Assembly: GCA_963816925.1 (NCBI GenBank)
Contig: CAWFMY010000009.1
Coordinates: 186,001 to 250,000 of the forward strand
Source of the DNA: CAIWHR01 sp963816925
GTDB lineage: Bacteria; Pseudomonadota; Gammaproteobacteria; Burkholderiales; Casimicrobiaceae
Reading direction: 5' to 3'
Length of the DNA: 64,000 bases
Shown: positions 18,137 to 25,548 of the stretch, one piece after another
How the letters are laid out: the number at the start of each line of letters is the position of its first letter
How positions within the stretch are numbered: the first letter of the stretch is position 1
The notes under the pieces: generated by a model
The model's database searches: none
What the model was told of the DNA's origin: nothing
Seen by the model: the letters and a program-made list of their open reading frames with translations, nothing else
Position numbers and translations under genes: made by a program

Positions 18137-19954
18137 ATGACGTCGACTGCGTCCACGCCCGATTCGCCAGTGCCGCCTGATCTCGCGCGCGCATGGGCGG
18201 ATCTCGGCGCGCAATGGACGCAATGGTGGAGTCGCGCCGCGACAGCTCCGGCGCCGGGCATCGACGTGTCCGCGCCGCCGTTGCCGTTCCCGGGCTACGG
18301 CCTCGTCGATGTCGAGGCGCGCGCCGCGCTGGACGCGCGTTACCGGCCGCGATGGGACGCACTGTGGCTTGCTGCGCAGGCCGCGCTCATGGCGCCGCCG
18401 GGCGTGTCGCATCCGCTCCCCGAAATCGTCGCGGCACCCGCCGGCGACAACCGCTTCGCGGGGCGTCCCTGGCACGAGTTGCCGTACTTCTCGCTCCTCC
18501 GCCAGTCGTATCTGCTCGGCAGCGCTTATCTGACCGAGCTCGCGGCGCTCGCGCACCTGCCCGAGCACGACAAGCGGCGCCTTTCCTTCATGACCCGGCA
18601 ATACGTCGACGCGATCGCGCCGTCGAACTTCGCGGCCACGAATCCCGAAGTCCTGGAGCGCGCGCTGACGACCGAAGGCATGAGCCTCGCACAGGGCGTC
18701 GCCAACCTGGCCGGCGATTTCGAGAAGGGCCGCATCTCGATGAGCGACGAGCGCGCCTTCGAAGTCGGCCGCAACCTTGCGGTGACGCCCGGGCAGGTCG
18801 TGTATCGCAACGACCTGATCGAGCTGATTCAGTACACGCCGACGACTGCGCGCGTGCACCGGCGCCCGCTCGTCATCGTGCCGCCGTGCATCAACAAGTA
18901 CTACATCCTCGACCTGCAGCCGTCGAATTCCTTCGTCCGCTGGGCGGTCGGCCAGGGGCACACGGTATTCATCATTTCGTGGCGGAATATTCCCGCGGAA
19001 CTGGGACGGCTCACCTGGGACGACTACCTCGAGCTCGGCCCGCTGACGGCGATCCAGGTCGCCAAAGCGATCACCCGCAGCAAGACGGTCAACACGCTGG
19101 GCTTCTGCGTCGGGGGCACGCTCCTCGCGTGCACGCTGGCGGTGCTCGCGGCGCGCCGCGACCGCAGCGTCGAGAGCGCGACGCTGCTGACGACGATGCT
19201 CGACTTCGCGGATCCCGGCGAGATCGGCGTCTATGTGTCGCGCGAGCTGCTCGCCGCGCGCGAACCGGCGCTGATGGCGGGCCAGCGCATCCATGGCAGC
19301 GAGCTCGCCGGCGCGTTCGCGAGCCTGCGCGCCAATGACCTCGTGTGGAACTATGTCGTGCGCAACTATCTCAAGGGCGAGACGCCGCCGGCGTTCGACC
19401 TCCTGTACTGGAACGGCGACTCGGCCAACCTGCCGGGCCCGATGTACGTCTACTACCTGCGCAACATGTATCTCGACAACCGGCTGATCGAGCGCGGCGC
19501 GCTGACGATGGCGGGCGAGCAGGTCGACCTGGCGGCGGTGACGGTGCCGACGTACGTCTATGCGTCGCGCGACGATCACATCGTGCCGTGGCGCGCGGGA
19601 TACCGCTCCACCGCGCTGCTCGGCGGCGACGTCCGCTTCGTGCTGGGCGCATCGGGGCACATCGCCGGCGTGATCAATGCGCCGGACAAGGAACGCCGCA
19701 ACTACTGGACGAACGAGCTCATCACCGACGACGCCGACGACTGGCTCGCGCGCGCCGACCGTCTTCCTGGCAGCTGGTGGCCGGATTGGGCCGCGTGGCT
19801 CGAGCGGCATGGCGGCGCGCTGAAGGCGGCGCCGCGCGCGGCCGGCAATGCTGCCCATCCTCCGCTCGAACCCGCGCCGGGACGCTATGTGCGGGAGGCC
19901 GCCGATGCATCGACAGGCGCCGTTGTCCCCGGACCCTTGCGCGACGCCGCCTGA
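18137..19954 (+). CDS. phaC: Class I poly(3-hydroxyalkanoate) synthase PhaC
   Basis: The granule-bound polymerase that joins (R)-3-hydroxyacyl-CoA units, chiefly 3-hydroxybutyryl-CoA, into PHA. The intact 605-residue protein has the lipase-like box GFCVGG with the nucleophile Cys324, Asp480 in SRDDHIVPW and His508 in GASGHIAG, at positions nearly identical to those in the Ralstonia enzyme. The N-terminal domain (ending around RNLAVTPGQVVYRNDLIEL) and the NKYYILDLQPSNSFVRW block confirm class I. It is transcribed toward phbB, 190 bp downstream. No beta-ketothiolase gene (phaA) is present nearby. Confidence 0.96.
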   Translation: MTSTASTPDSPVPPDLARAWADLGAQWTQWWSRAATAPAPGIDVSAPPLPFPGYGLVDVEARAALDARYRPRWDALWLAAQAALMAPPGVSHPLPEIVAAPAGDNRFAGRPWHELPYFSLLRQSYLLGSAYLTELAALAHLPEHDKRRLSFMTRQYVDAIAPSNFAATNPEVLERALTTEGMSLAQGVANLAGDFEKGRISMSDERAFEVGRNLAVTPGQVVYRNDLIELIQYTPTTARVHRRPLVIVPPCINKYYILDLQPSNSFVRWAVGQGHTVFIISWRNIPAELGRLTWDDYLELGPLTAIQVAKAITRSKTVNTLGFCVGGTLLACTLAVLAARRDRSVESATLLTTMLDFADPGEIGVYVSRELLAAREPALMAGQRIHGSELAGAFASLRANDLVWNYVVRNYLKGETPPAFDLLYWNGDSANLPGPMYVYYLRNMYLDNRLIERGALTMAGEQVDLAAVTVPTYVYASRDDHIVPWRAGYRSTALLGGDVRFVLGASGHIAGVINAPDKERRNYWTNELITDDADDWLARADRLPGSWWPDWAAWLERHGGALKAAPRAAGNAAHPPLEPAPGRYVREAADASTGAVVPGPLRDAA

Positions 19955-19973
19955 CGACGCGCGACGCGTACTG

Positions 19974-19987
19974 TTGATCCGCGTCAA
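19974..19987. promoter_or_regulatory. FNR/Anr-like palindrome (TTGAT-CCGC-GTCAA) upstream of phbB
   Basis: This matches TTGAT-N4-ATCAA at 9 of 10 positions and has the same half-site variant (GTCAA) as the box at 10708. It lies between phaC and phbB; a possible -10 (TAAGAT, 20028-20033) follows, placing the box near -60 from the expected start, a class I position. Confidence 0.45.
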
Positions 19988-20144
19988 TTCGGGGATGGCG
20001 GCACGACCCCGCGCCGGGCGGGTGGGTTAAGATGGATGCGGTCCGCTTCCAGCGAATGGAAACCGGCAGTTTCAGCAGCCCGCGCCGCCGATCCGCATCC
20101 CGGGGACGAGCAACCGCGCGGATGCGCCAACGAGGAGAGGAGAC

Positions 20145-20897
20145 ATGCCTTTGAAGATTTCGCGCATCGCGCTCGTCACGGGCGGCATGGGAGGATTGGG
20201 CGAGGCCATCTGCATCAAGCTCGCCGCGCTCGGCTACAAGGTCGTCACTACGCACTCGCCCGGCAACACCAAGGCGAAGGAGTGGCTCGACAACATGAAC
20301 AAGATGGGCTACGGCTTTCGCGCTTATCCGTGCGATGTCGCGGATTTCGACAGTTGCGTCGCCTGCGCCGCCCATGTCGTGAAGGAAGTCGGCCCGATCG
20401 ACGTCCTGATCAACAACGCCGGCATCACCCGCGACACGACGTTCAAGAAGATGGACCGCGTCAACTGGGACATCGTGATCCAGACGAACCTCGACTCTTG
20501 CTTCAACATGACGAAGCAGGTGTGCGACGCGATGGTCGAGCGCGGCTGGGGCCGGATCATCAACATCTCGTCGGTGAACGGCCAGAAGGGCGCGTTCGGG
20601 CAGGTCAACTACTCGGCAGCGAAGGCCGGGATGCACGGTTTCACGAAGGCGCTGGCGCTCGAGGTCGCGCGCAAGGGCGTCACCGTCAACACGATCTCGC
20701 CCGGCTACATCGGGACCAAGATGGTGATGGCGATCCCGCAGGAAGTCCTCGACACGAAGATCATCCCGCAGATTCCGATGGGACGCCTCGGCAAGCCCGA
20801 GGAAGTCGCGGGCCTGGTCGCCTATCTGTCGAGCGACGAAGCCGCGTTCGTGACCGGCGCGAACATCGCGATCAACGGCGGCCAGCACATGTTCTAG
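20145..20897 (+). CDS. phbB: Acetoacetyl-CoA reductase PhbB
   Basis: An NADPH-dependent reductase that converts acetoacetyl-CoA to (R)-3-hydroxybutyryl-CoA, the monomer for PhaC. It has 250 residues with the SDR nucleotide motif VTGGMGGLGEAI, NNAGITRD and the catalytic Ser/Tyr/Lys in NISSVNGQKG and VNYSAAKAG. The overall text (FKKMDRVNWDIVIQTNLDS; SPGYIGTKMVMAIPQEVL) is that of PhbB, not of FabG. A strong ribosome site (GAGGAGAGGAG) precedes the ATG. It follows phaC in the same direction, with an FNR-like box in the gap. Confidence 0.95.
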   Translation: MPLKISRIALVTGGMGGLGEAICIKLAALGYKVVTTHSPGNTKAKEWLDNMNKMGYGFRAYPCDVADFDSCVACAAHVVKEVGPIDVLINNAGITRDTTFKKMDRVNWDIVIQTNLDSCFNMTKQVCDAMVERGWGRIINISSVNGQKGAFGQVNYSAAKAGMHGFTKALALEVARKGVTVNTISPGYIGTKMVMAIPQEVLDTKIIPQIPMGRLGKPEEVAGLVAYLSSDEAAFVTGANIAINGGQHMF

Positions 20898-20943
20898 CCA
20901 GCGTCGTTGCGCACGGCGGCCGCGCGGAATGCTTCGGCCGTCG

Positions 20944-21054
20944 CTACGCGACGGTGGCGATCGTGGCCGGCGCGAATTGCGTCGACCCGCGGATGCCGAT
21001 CGGTATGCACGCCGCGAGCAGCAGAACCAGCGCCACGCAGATCATCGCTCTCAT
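20944..21054 (-). CDS. Very small putative lipoprotein (36 aa)
   Basis: A short frame on the minus strand encodes MRAMICVALVLLLAAC followed by about 20 residues (IPIGIRGSTQ...). The N-terminus is a textbook lipoprotein signal (LLAAC lipobox) and a strong Shine-Dalgarno (GGGAGGA) lies 5 bases before the ATG, two independent features that argue for a real gene. The mature peptide has no recognised domain and ends at TIATVA. It sits between phbB (convergent) and the Bug receptor (divergent). Membrane anchoring is predicted; function unknown. Confidence 0.6.
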   Translation of the reverse strand: MRAMICVALVLLLAACIPIGIRGSTQFAPATIATVA

Positions 21055-21099
21055 AGGGTCCTCCCGTGGCGCCTGCGGTCGTCGCGCGCCTCGCCACAC

Positions 21100-21105
21100 T
21101 ATAAT
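21100..21105 (+). promoter_or_regulatory. -10 element (TATAAT) for the Bug-type receptor
   Basis: A perfect TATAAT lies 37 bases before the GTG start of the tricarboxylate-type binding protein and just upstream of its AAAGGAGG ribosome site. No strong -35 is visible. Confidence 0.5.
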
Positions 21106-21142
21106 CGATTCGCGAGCCGCCGCTGGCGGCAAAGGAGGCCTC

Positions 21143-22123
21143 GTGAACGCCCGCATCCTGATTCCGCCGATCATCGCACTTGCCGCGGTTCTTGCGGTGC
21201 CGTCGCCCGCAGCGGCGCAGGAGGCATATCCGTCGCGGCCGATCACGATGGTCGTCCCGTTCCCGCCGGGCGGCGTCGCGGACATCGTCGGGCGCCCGCT
21301 CGCCGACGCAATGAGCCGCGCGCTCGGCACGCCGGTGATCATCGAGAACAAGGCCGGCGCCGGCGGCGGCATCGGCATGGGCTATGTCGCCAAGGCCAAG
21401 CCCGACGGCTACACCGTGCTGCTCGCGCTGTCGTCGATCTCGATCCTGCCCGAAGCCGACAAGGTCACGGGTCGCGCGCCGATGTACCAGTTCAAGGATT
21501 TCGCCCCCATCGCGCGCTTCACCGCCGATCCGACCGTGCTCGCGGTGCGCGCCGACAGTCCATGGAAGACGCTGGCCGAGCTCGTCGCCGACGCGCGCAA
21601 GCGTCCCGGCGCGATCAGCTACGGATCTTCGGGCAATTACGGCACGATGCACGTGCCGATGGAGATGTTCGATCAGGTCGCCGGGATCAAGATGCTGCAC
21701 GTCCCGTTCACGGGCGCGGGGCCCGCGGTGATCGCGTTGCTCGGCGGCACCGTCGACGCCGTATCGTCGGGGCCGTCGACCGTCGTTCAGCACGTCAAGG
21801 CCGGCAAGCTCCGCGTGCTGGCGTCATGGGGCGACAAGCGCCTCGCGTCGCTGCCCGACGTGCCGACGATGACCGAGTCCGGCTATCCCGTCGTCTTCAC
21901 GCAATGGACCGCGATGTTCGTGCCGGCGGGCACTCCGGATGCAGCGATCGCGAAGCTGCGCGACGCGGCGCGCGCGGCGGTCACCGATCCGAAATTCGTC
22001 GCCGCGATGGCGACCGTCGAGACGCCGATCCAGTATCTCGATGCGCCCGATTTGCAGCGCTTCTGGGACGCCGACAACCAGAAGCTCGGCGAAGCGGTGC
22101 GCAGAATCGGGAAGCTCGAATAA
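21143..22123 (+). CDS. Tripartite tricarboxylate transporter substrate-binding protein (Bug family)
   Basis: A periplasmic receptor of the TctC/Bug family, 326 residues, for carboxylates or similar small ligands. It starts at GTG after AAAGGAGG and has a signal peptide (ARILIPPIIALAAVLAVPSPAAAQ). Family text includes YPSRPITMVVPFPPGGVAD, the ligand-loop VIIENKAGAGGGIG, AKPDGYTVLL and VPTMTESGYP. Membrane partners TctA/TctB are absent here, as is usual for the many orphan Bug proteins of Burkholderiales. The ligand cannot be inferred. Confidence 0.92.
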   Translation: MNARILIPPIIALAAVLAVPSPAAAQEAYPSRPITMVVPFPPGGVADIVGRPLADAMSRALGTPVIIENKAGAGGGIGMGYVAKAKPDGYTVLLALSSISILPEADKVTGRAPMYQFKDFAPIARFTADPTVLAVRADSPWKTLAELVADARKRPGAISYGSSGNYGTMHVPMEMFDQVAGIKMLHVPFTGAGPAVIALLGGTVDAVSSGPSTVVQHVKAGKLRVLASWGDKRLASLPDVPTMTESGYPVVFTQWTAMFVPAGTPDAAIAKLRDAARAAVTDPKFVAAMATVETPIQYLDAPDLQRFWDADNQKLGEAVRRIGKLE

Positions 22124-22134
22124 TTCGAACGCGT

Positions 22135-22161
22135 AAAAAAACCCCGGCGGTTAGGCCGGGG
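22135..22161 (-). terminator. Intrinsic terminator, probably of phaP
   Basis: On the minus strand a 7-bp G/C stem (CCCCGGC at 22142-22148 with GCCGGGG at 22155-22161, 6-base loop) is followed at once by seven U (the A-run 22135-22141). This is a canonical Rho-independent terminator for transcription coming from the phasin gene, about 160 bp after its stop. Confidence 0.8.
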
Positions 22162-22168
22162 CTGGAGG

Positions 22169-22200
22169 CTGTATCTCTCAGGAGGAGGAGAAAGATACAG
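22169..22200. other. Stem-loop with purine-rich loop in the phaP 3' region
   Basis: CTGTATCT (22169-22176) pairs perfectly with AGATACAG (22193-22200). The 16-base loop is purine-rich on the plus strand (CAGGAGGAGGAGA) and pyrimidine-rich in the phaP mRNA. It lies between the phaP stop and its terminator. It could be an mRNA 3' stability element; no function is demonstrated. Confidence 0.4.
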
Positions 22201-22319
22201 AAGGAGACGTCATCTTCAACGTTGGGACGGGGCCCGGGCTTTCAAGCCCTTCGACGCGCTTCCGTTCCGTCGTGCACGACGCCGGCAGAGTGCGGCCGGC
22301 GTCGCCTTGTTTCCTTTAC

Positions 22320-22865
22320 TTACGCGGCGCGACGGCCCTTCGGGGCAGCCTTCGACGCGTTGGCGGCGGCGGCGCGCATCGACGCGTCGGCCAGGTTCAC
22401 GACTTGCTTCGACGCCTTCTGGAACTGGTCGAACGCGGCGGTCGTCGCGGCAACGGTCGAGCGGAGCGCGTTGAAGCCCGTTTCCGAACCAGCCGGCGCG
22501 GCCTTGCTGGCCTTGTCGACCCACGACGCGAAGCCCTTCGAGTAGGCGGACCACGCTTCTTCGGCGAACGCCGAGTATTGCGCTTGCGCTTCCGAGGCCA
22601 TTTCGTAGAGGCTCTTGGAGTAGACCATCGCGGTCTGCACGCCGGACTCGGCGTACTTGGCGCGCAGCGCCATCAGGTCCTGCACGTCCTTGACCGACGA
22701 CGTCGCCGTCACGCCTTCGACGCTTTGCGCGATCATGACCTTCGCGGCGTCGAGGTTGAGGCGGGCCAGCTTCTCGGCGTTTTCGATCGCGAGCGCGGCG
22801 AGCTTGGTCGCTTGCGCGACGCCGGCCTTGTTGAGTTCAGCGAATTGTTCGGTGGCGTTGTACAT
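22320..22865 (-). CDS. phaP: Phasin PhaP, PHA granule-associated protein
   Basis: An amphipathic helical protein that coats PHB granules and controls their number and size. The 181 residues (MYNATEQFAELNKAG...) are rich in alanine and charged residues, lack cysteine and match the phasin_2 pattern (FAELNKAGVAQATKLA; RAKYAESGVQTAMVYSKSLYE), ending in a basic alanine tail (APKGRRAA). I chose the ATG at 22865 because AAAGG precedes it at suitable distance; an ATG at 22880 would add five residues. It is divergent from phaR, with a strong promoter flanked by two PhaR-type boxes, and is followed by a good terminator. Confidence 0.92.
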   Translation of the reverse strand: MYNATEQFAELNKAGVAQATKLAALAIENAEKLARLNLDAAKVMIAQSVEGVTATSSVKDVQDLMALRAKYAESGVQTAMVYSKSLYEMASEAQAQYSAFAEEAWSAYSKGFASWVDKASKAAPAGSETGFNALRSTVAATTAAFDQFQKASKQVVNLADASMRAAAANASKAAPKGRRAA

Positions 22866-22984
22866 GGCGTTACCTTTCATCGTCAGTTAGCCGGTCGAAC
22901 CGACCGGGCGTTGAATCCGGATGCGCCGCCTGTCTTCCCGGAGCGTCGATTTGCCCGAGTGGCGGCCATATCGGCCTGACAGGA

Positions 22985-22998
22985 TTGCTGCATCGCAC
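22985..22998. promoter_or_regulatory. PhaR-type operator, promoter-proximal copy
   Basis: TTGCTGCATCGCAC lies at about +1 to +14 of the predicted phaP transcript, where a bound repressor would block initiation. It matches the second box at 23042 at 13 of 14 positions and resembles the TGC/GCA-rich sites known for PhaR. Confidence 0.6.
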
Positions 22999-23005
22999 AA
23001 AACTC

Positions 23006-23034
23006 ATTGTAGGGACGGGAAACCCTGAAGTCAA
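23006..23034 (-). promoter_or_regulatory. Strong sigma-70 promoter of phaP
   Basis: On the minus strand TTGACT (23034-23029) and TACAAT (23011-23006) are separated by an ideal 17 bp. Each matches five of six consensus positions. Transcription should begin near 23000, giving a leader of about 135 bases before the phasin ATG. Confidence 0.75.
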
Positions 23035-23041
23035 GAACTTT

Positions 23042-23055
23042 TTGCTGCATTGCAC
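23042..23055. promoter_or_regulatory. PhaR-type operator, distal copy
   Basis: TTGCTGCATTGCAC is a direct repeat of the box at 22985, 57 bp apart, and lies just upstream of the phaP -35. Together the two boxes bracket the promoter; this copy also faces the divergent phaR gene. Confidence 0.6.
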
Positions 23056-23111
23056 CAAACCCCGGCGGCACCCTGCCCCGGGAAATTCAAACGCCCGATA
23101 AATCAGTGGGT

Positions 23112-23117
23112 TATAAT
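23112..23117 (+). promoter_or_regulatory. -10 element (TATAAT) of phaR
   Basis: A perfect TATAAT lies 27 bases before the phaR ATG, which is preceded by the ribosome site AGGGAGG. The -35 region is weak, consistent with low, regulated expression of a repressor. Confidence 0.55.
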
Positions 23118-23144
23118 GACTGCCTTGCCTTCAGGGAGGCCGGC

Positions 23145-23720
23145 ATGTCCGAGACCCCGCGCACCATCAAGAAGTACCCGAACCGGCGCCTCTACGACAC
23201 TGCGAGCAGCGGCTACATCACGCTGGCCGACGTGAAGCAGATGGTGCTCGAAAACATCGAATTCCAGGTCATCGACGCCAAGACCGGCGACGACCTGTCG
23301 CGCACGATCCTGCTGCAGATCATCCTCGAGGAGGAAGCCGGCGGCATGCCGATGTTCAGCTCCGAGATGCTCGCCCAGATGATCCGCTTCTACGGGAGCG
23401 CCCAGCAGACGATCATGGGCAGCTACATCGAGCAGAACGTCAAGGCGTTCATGGCGATCCAGAAGAAGCTGCAGGACCAGGCGAAGCAGATCTACGGCGA
23501 CAAGATGATGCTGACGCCCGACCTGTGGAAGCAGTTCATGCAGATGCAGGCGCCGGCGATGCAGGGCATGCTCGGCAACTACCTCGAGCAGAGCGCGAAG
23601 CTGTTCATGGACATGCAGCAGCGCATGCAGGACCAGACGCGAGGAATGTTCGCCGCGTTCCCGTTTCCCAACTTCGCTGCTGCGCCGCAAGACGCGCCAG
23701 ACGAGGGCAAGAAGCGCTAG
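23145..23720 (+). CDS. phaR: Polyhydroxyalkanoate synthesis repressor PhaR
   Basis: A DNA- and PHB-binding repressor that shuts off phasin synthesis until granules titrate it away. The N-terminus TIKKYPNRRLYDTASSGYITLADV is the diagnostic PHB/PHA accumulation regulator DNA-binding domain; two PHB_acc repeats follow (MPMFSSEMLAQMIRFYGSAQQ). The C-terminal half is glutamine/methionine-rich and helical (QMQAPAMQGML; DMQQRMQDQTRGMF). Starting at the ATG at 23145 gives 191 residues; an upstream ATG at 23106 overlaps the -10 and is rejected. It is divergent from phaP, whose promoter it very likely controls. Confidence 0.95.
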   Translation: MSETPRTIKKYPNRRLYDTASSGYITLADVKQMVLENIEFQVIDAKTGDDLSRTILLQIILEEEAGGMPMFSSEMLAQMIRFYGSAQQTIMGSYIEQNVKAFMAIQKKLQDQAKQIYGDKMMLTPDLWKQFMQMQAPAMQGMLGNYLEQSAKLFMDMQQRMQDQTRGMFAAFPFPNFAAAPQDAPDEGKKR

Positions 23721-23837
23721 CGGGCGCGGCCGCGCTGCAACAAGCGTGGTTGGCCGGCGCGCTTGCTGCGGCGCACCGCGGACGCGGGCTCTGGCTCATC
23801 GGCCTCGCGCGTCGCCCTCGTCCTTCGCATTCCCCCC

Positions 23838-25232
23838 ATGAGCAAGGCAACGTCTTCTGCCGCGCGCCGCCGCCCGACCGCACATCAGGCGGCGCCGCGG
23901 ATCGGCTTCGTCTCGCTCGGCTGCCCGAAGGCGCTGGTCGACTCGGAACAGATCCTCACGCAGTTGAAGGCCGAAGGCTACGACATCGCGCCGACCTACG
24001 ACGGCGCCGACATGGTCGTCGTCAACACCTGCGGCTTCATCGACGCCGCGGTCGCCGAGTCGCTCGACGCGATCGGCGAAGCGCTTGTCCGAGAACGGCA
24101 AAGTGATTGTGACCGGGTGCCTCGGCGCCAGGGACGGCGGGGATTTCGTCCGCGCGATCGCATCCCGAGGGTGCTCGCGGTGACCGGTCCGCATGCGACC
24201 GCGGAAGTCATGGCCGCGGTGCACGTCCACCTGCCGAAGCCGCACGACCCGTTCATCGATCTCGTGCCGAAGCAGGGGATCAAGCTCACGCCGCGGCACT
24301 ACGCGTATCTCAAGATCAGCGAAGGCTGCAATCACCGCTGCACGTTCTGCATCATCCCGTCGATGCGCGGCGATCTCGTCAGCCGGCCGATCGGCGAGGT
24401 GCTGGCGGAAGCCGAGCGGCTGCTGCAGGCGGGCGTGCGCGAGCTGCTGGTGATCTCGCAGGACACGAGCGCCTACGGCGTCGACGTTCGCTACCGTACC
24501 GGTTTCTGGCAAGGGCGCCCGGTGAAGACGCGGATGACGGAGCTCGCGACGGCGCTCGACGCGCTGGCCCGCGAGCATGGCGCCTGGGTGCGCCTGCATT
24601 ACGTCTATCCCTATCCGCACGTCGACGACGCCATTTCGCTGATGACCGACGATCCGGCGCGCGGCGGGCTCCTCCCCTATCTCGACGTGCCGTTCCAGCA
24701 CGCGAGCCCGCGCATCCTGAAGCTGATGAAGCGCCCGGCGAATGCCGAGGGTACGCTGCGACGCATCGAGGCCTGGCGCGCCGCGCGCCCGGATCTGACC
24801 GTGCGCAGCACGTTCATCGTCGGATTCCCCGGAGAAACGGAGCGCGAATTCGAGGATCTGCTCGCGTTCCTCGAGGCCGCGCAGCTTGATCGCGTGGGCT
24901 GTTTCGCTTACTCGCCCGTCGCCGGCGCGGCCGCCAATGCGCTGCCGGATGCGGTGCCCGACGACGTCAAAGAGGATCGGCGTGCGCGCTTCATGGCGGT
25001 CCAGGCGAAAATCAGCGCCGCGCGCCTCGCGCGCCGCGTCGGACAGACGATGACGGTACTGGTCGACGGGCACGATGGCACGACGGCGCTCGCGCGATCG
25101 ACGGCCGATGCGCCGGAGATCGACGGCACGGTCCGAATCGCAGACGGAATACGAATCCGGGCTGGTACGTTCGCGCGGGTGACGATCACCGGCGCGAGGG
25201 AACACGATCTCGACGCGGTCGCCGCGCCGTAA
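23838..25232 (+). CDS. rimO: Ribosomal protein S12 methylthiotransferase RimO, two compensating frame breaks
   Basis: A radical-SAM enzyme that methylthiolates Asp88 of ribosomal protein S12. The N-terminal UPF0004 domain reads FVSLGCPKALVDSEQIL and VVNTCGFIDAA; the radical-SAM cluster motif CNHRCTFC is at about residues 164-171; a TRAM domain ends the protein. Between about 24085 and 24165 the frame moves by plus one and then back. Reading the middle frame there restores SENGKVIVTGCLGARDGG, which supplies the third cysteine of the auxiliary cluster, so the gene is almost certainly intact in the cell. Length about 464 residues from the ATG at 23838. Confidence 0.92.
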   Translation: MSKATSSAARRRPTAHQAAPRIGFVSLGCPKALVDSEQILTQLKAEGYDIAPTYDGADMVVVNTCGFIDAAVAESLDAIGEALVRERQSDCDRVPRRQGRRGFRPRDRIPRVLAVTGPHATAEVMAAVHVHLPKPHDPFIDLVPKQGIKLTPRHYAYLKISEGCNHRCTFCIIPSMRGDLVSRPIGEVLAEAERLLQAGVRELLVISQDTSAYGVDVRYRTGFWQGRPVKTRMTELATALDALAREHGAWVRLHYVYPYPHVDDAISLMTDDPARGGLLPYLDVPFQHASPRILKLMKRPANAEGTLRRIEAWRAARPDLTVRSTFIVGFPGETEREFEDLLAFLEAAQLDRVGCFAYSPVAGAAANALPDAVPDDVKEDRRARFMAVQAKISAARLARRVGQTMTVLVDGHDGTTALARSTADAPEIDGTVRIADGIRIRAGTFARVTITGAREHDLDAVAAP

Positions 25233-25266
25233 CGGGCCAAGCGGCCGCGCGTCGCCGCGCGCGCGC

Positions 25267-25518
25267 TCAAGCAATCATCGTGGAGCAGCCGAGCGCGCGG
25301 CCCTTCCAGTACATCCCGTTCAGGCGCAGCGCAAGCTTGCCCAGGGTGTCGAACTTCTTGCCCGTTACCGTCATCAACACCGCGGGGCGACTACCATCTC
25401 CCTCGACGTGCTGAAGCTCGGTGCATTCTATCGGTTCTCCCGCGTACTTCAGGACGAGCGCCTTCAGCTCTTCGTCGCTCGTCCCGGGTGCGATATTCAC
25501 AATCCAGAGTCTTTCCAT
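25267..25518 (-). CDS. Small RNA-recognition-motif (RRM) protein
   Basis: An 83-residue protein that appears to be a single RRM fold. The RNP2-like strand LWIVNIAPGTSDEEL opens it, and an RNP1-like segment lies near PAVLMTVTGKKFDTLGKLALRLNG. AAGGAGA precedes the ATG. It is the last gene of the minus-strand fermentation block, 30 bp after fabI. A role in RNA binding is inferred from the fold; the target is unknown, and the RNP1 aromatics are poorly conserved. Confidence 0.7.
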   Translation of the reverse strand: MERLWIVNIAPGTSDEELKALVLKYAGEPIECTELQHVEGDGSRPAVLMTVTGKKFDTLGKLALRLNGMYWKGRALGCSTMIA

Positions 25519-25548
25519 CGATTCTCCTTCAGGCTGCCTCGTGGCGGC

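Noticed and set aside
18032..19987. Long open frame on the minus strand opposite phaC (also 49327-51648 opposite the RND pump and 1618-2952 opposite the peptide receptors)
   Set aside because: Arginine/histidine/valine-rich text without family motifs; such shadows are expected in GC-rich DNA, and the opposite strand carries clear conserved genes.
24083..24170. Programmed frameshifting in rimO
   Set aside because: Two opposite shifts 80 bp apart without a slippery heptamer, in a gene never known to use recoding, in a sequence full of similar breaks.
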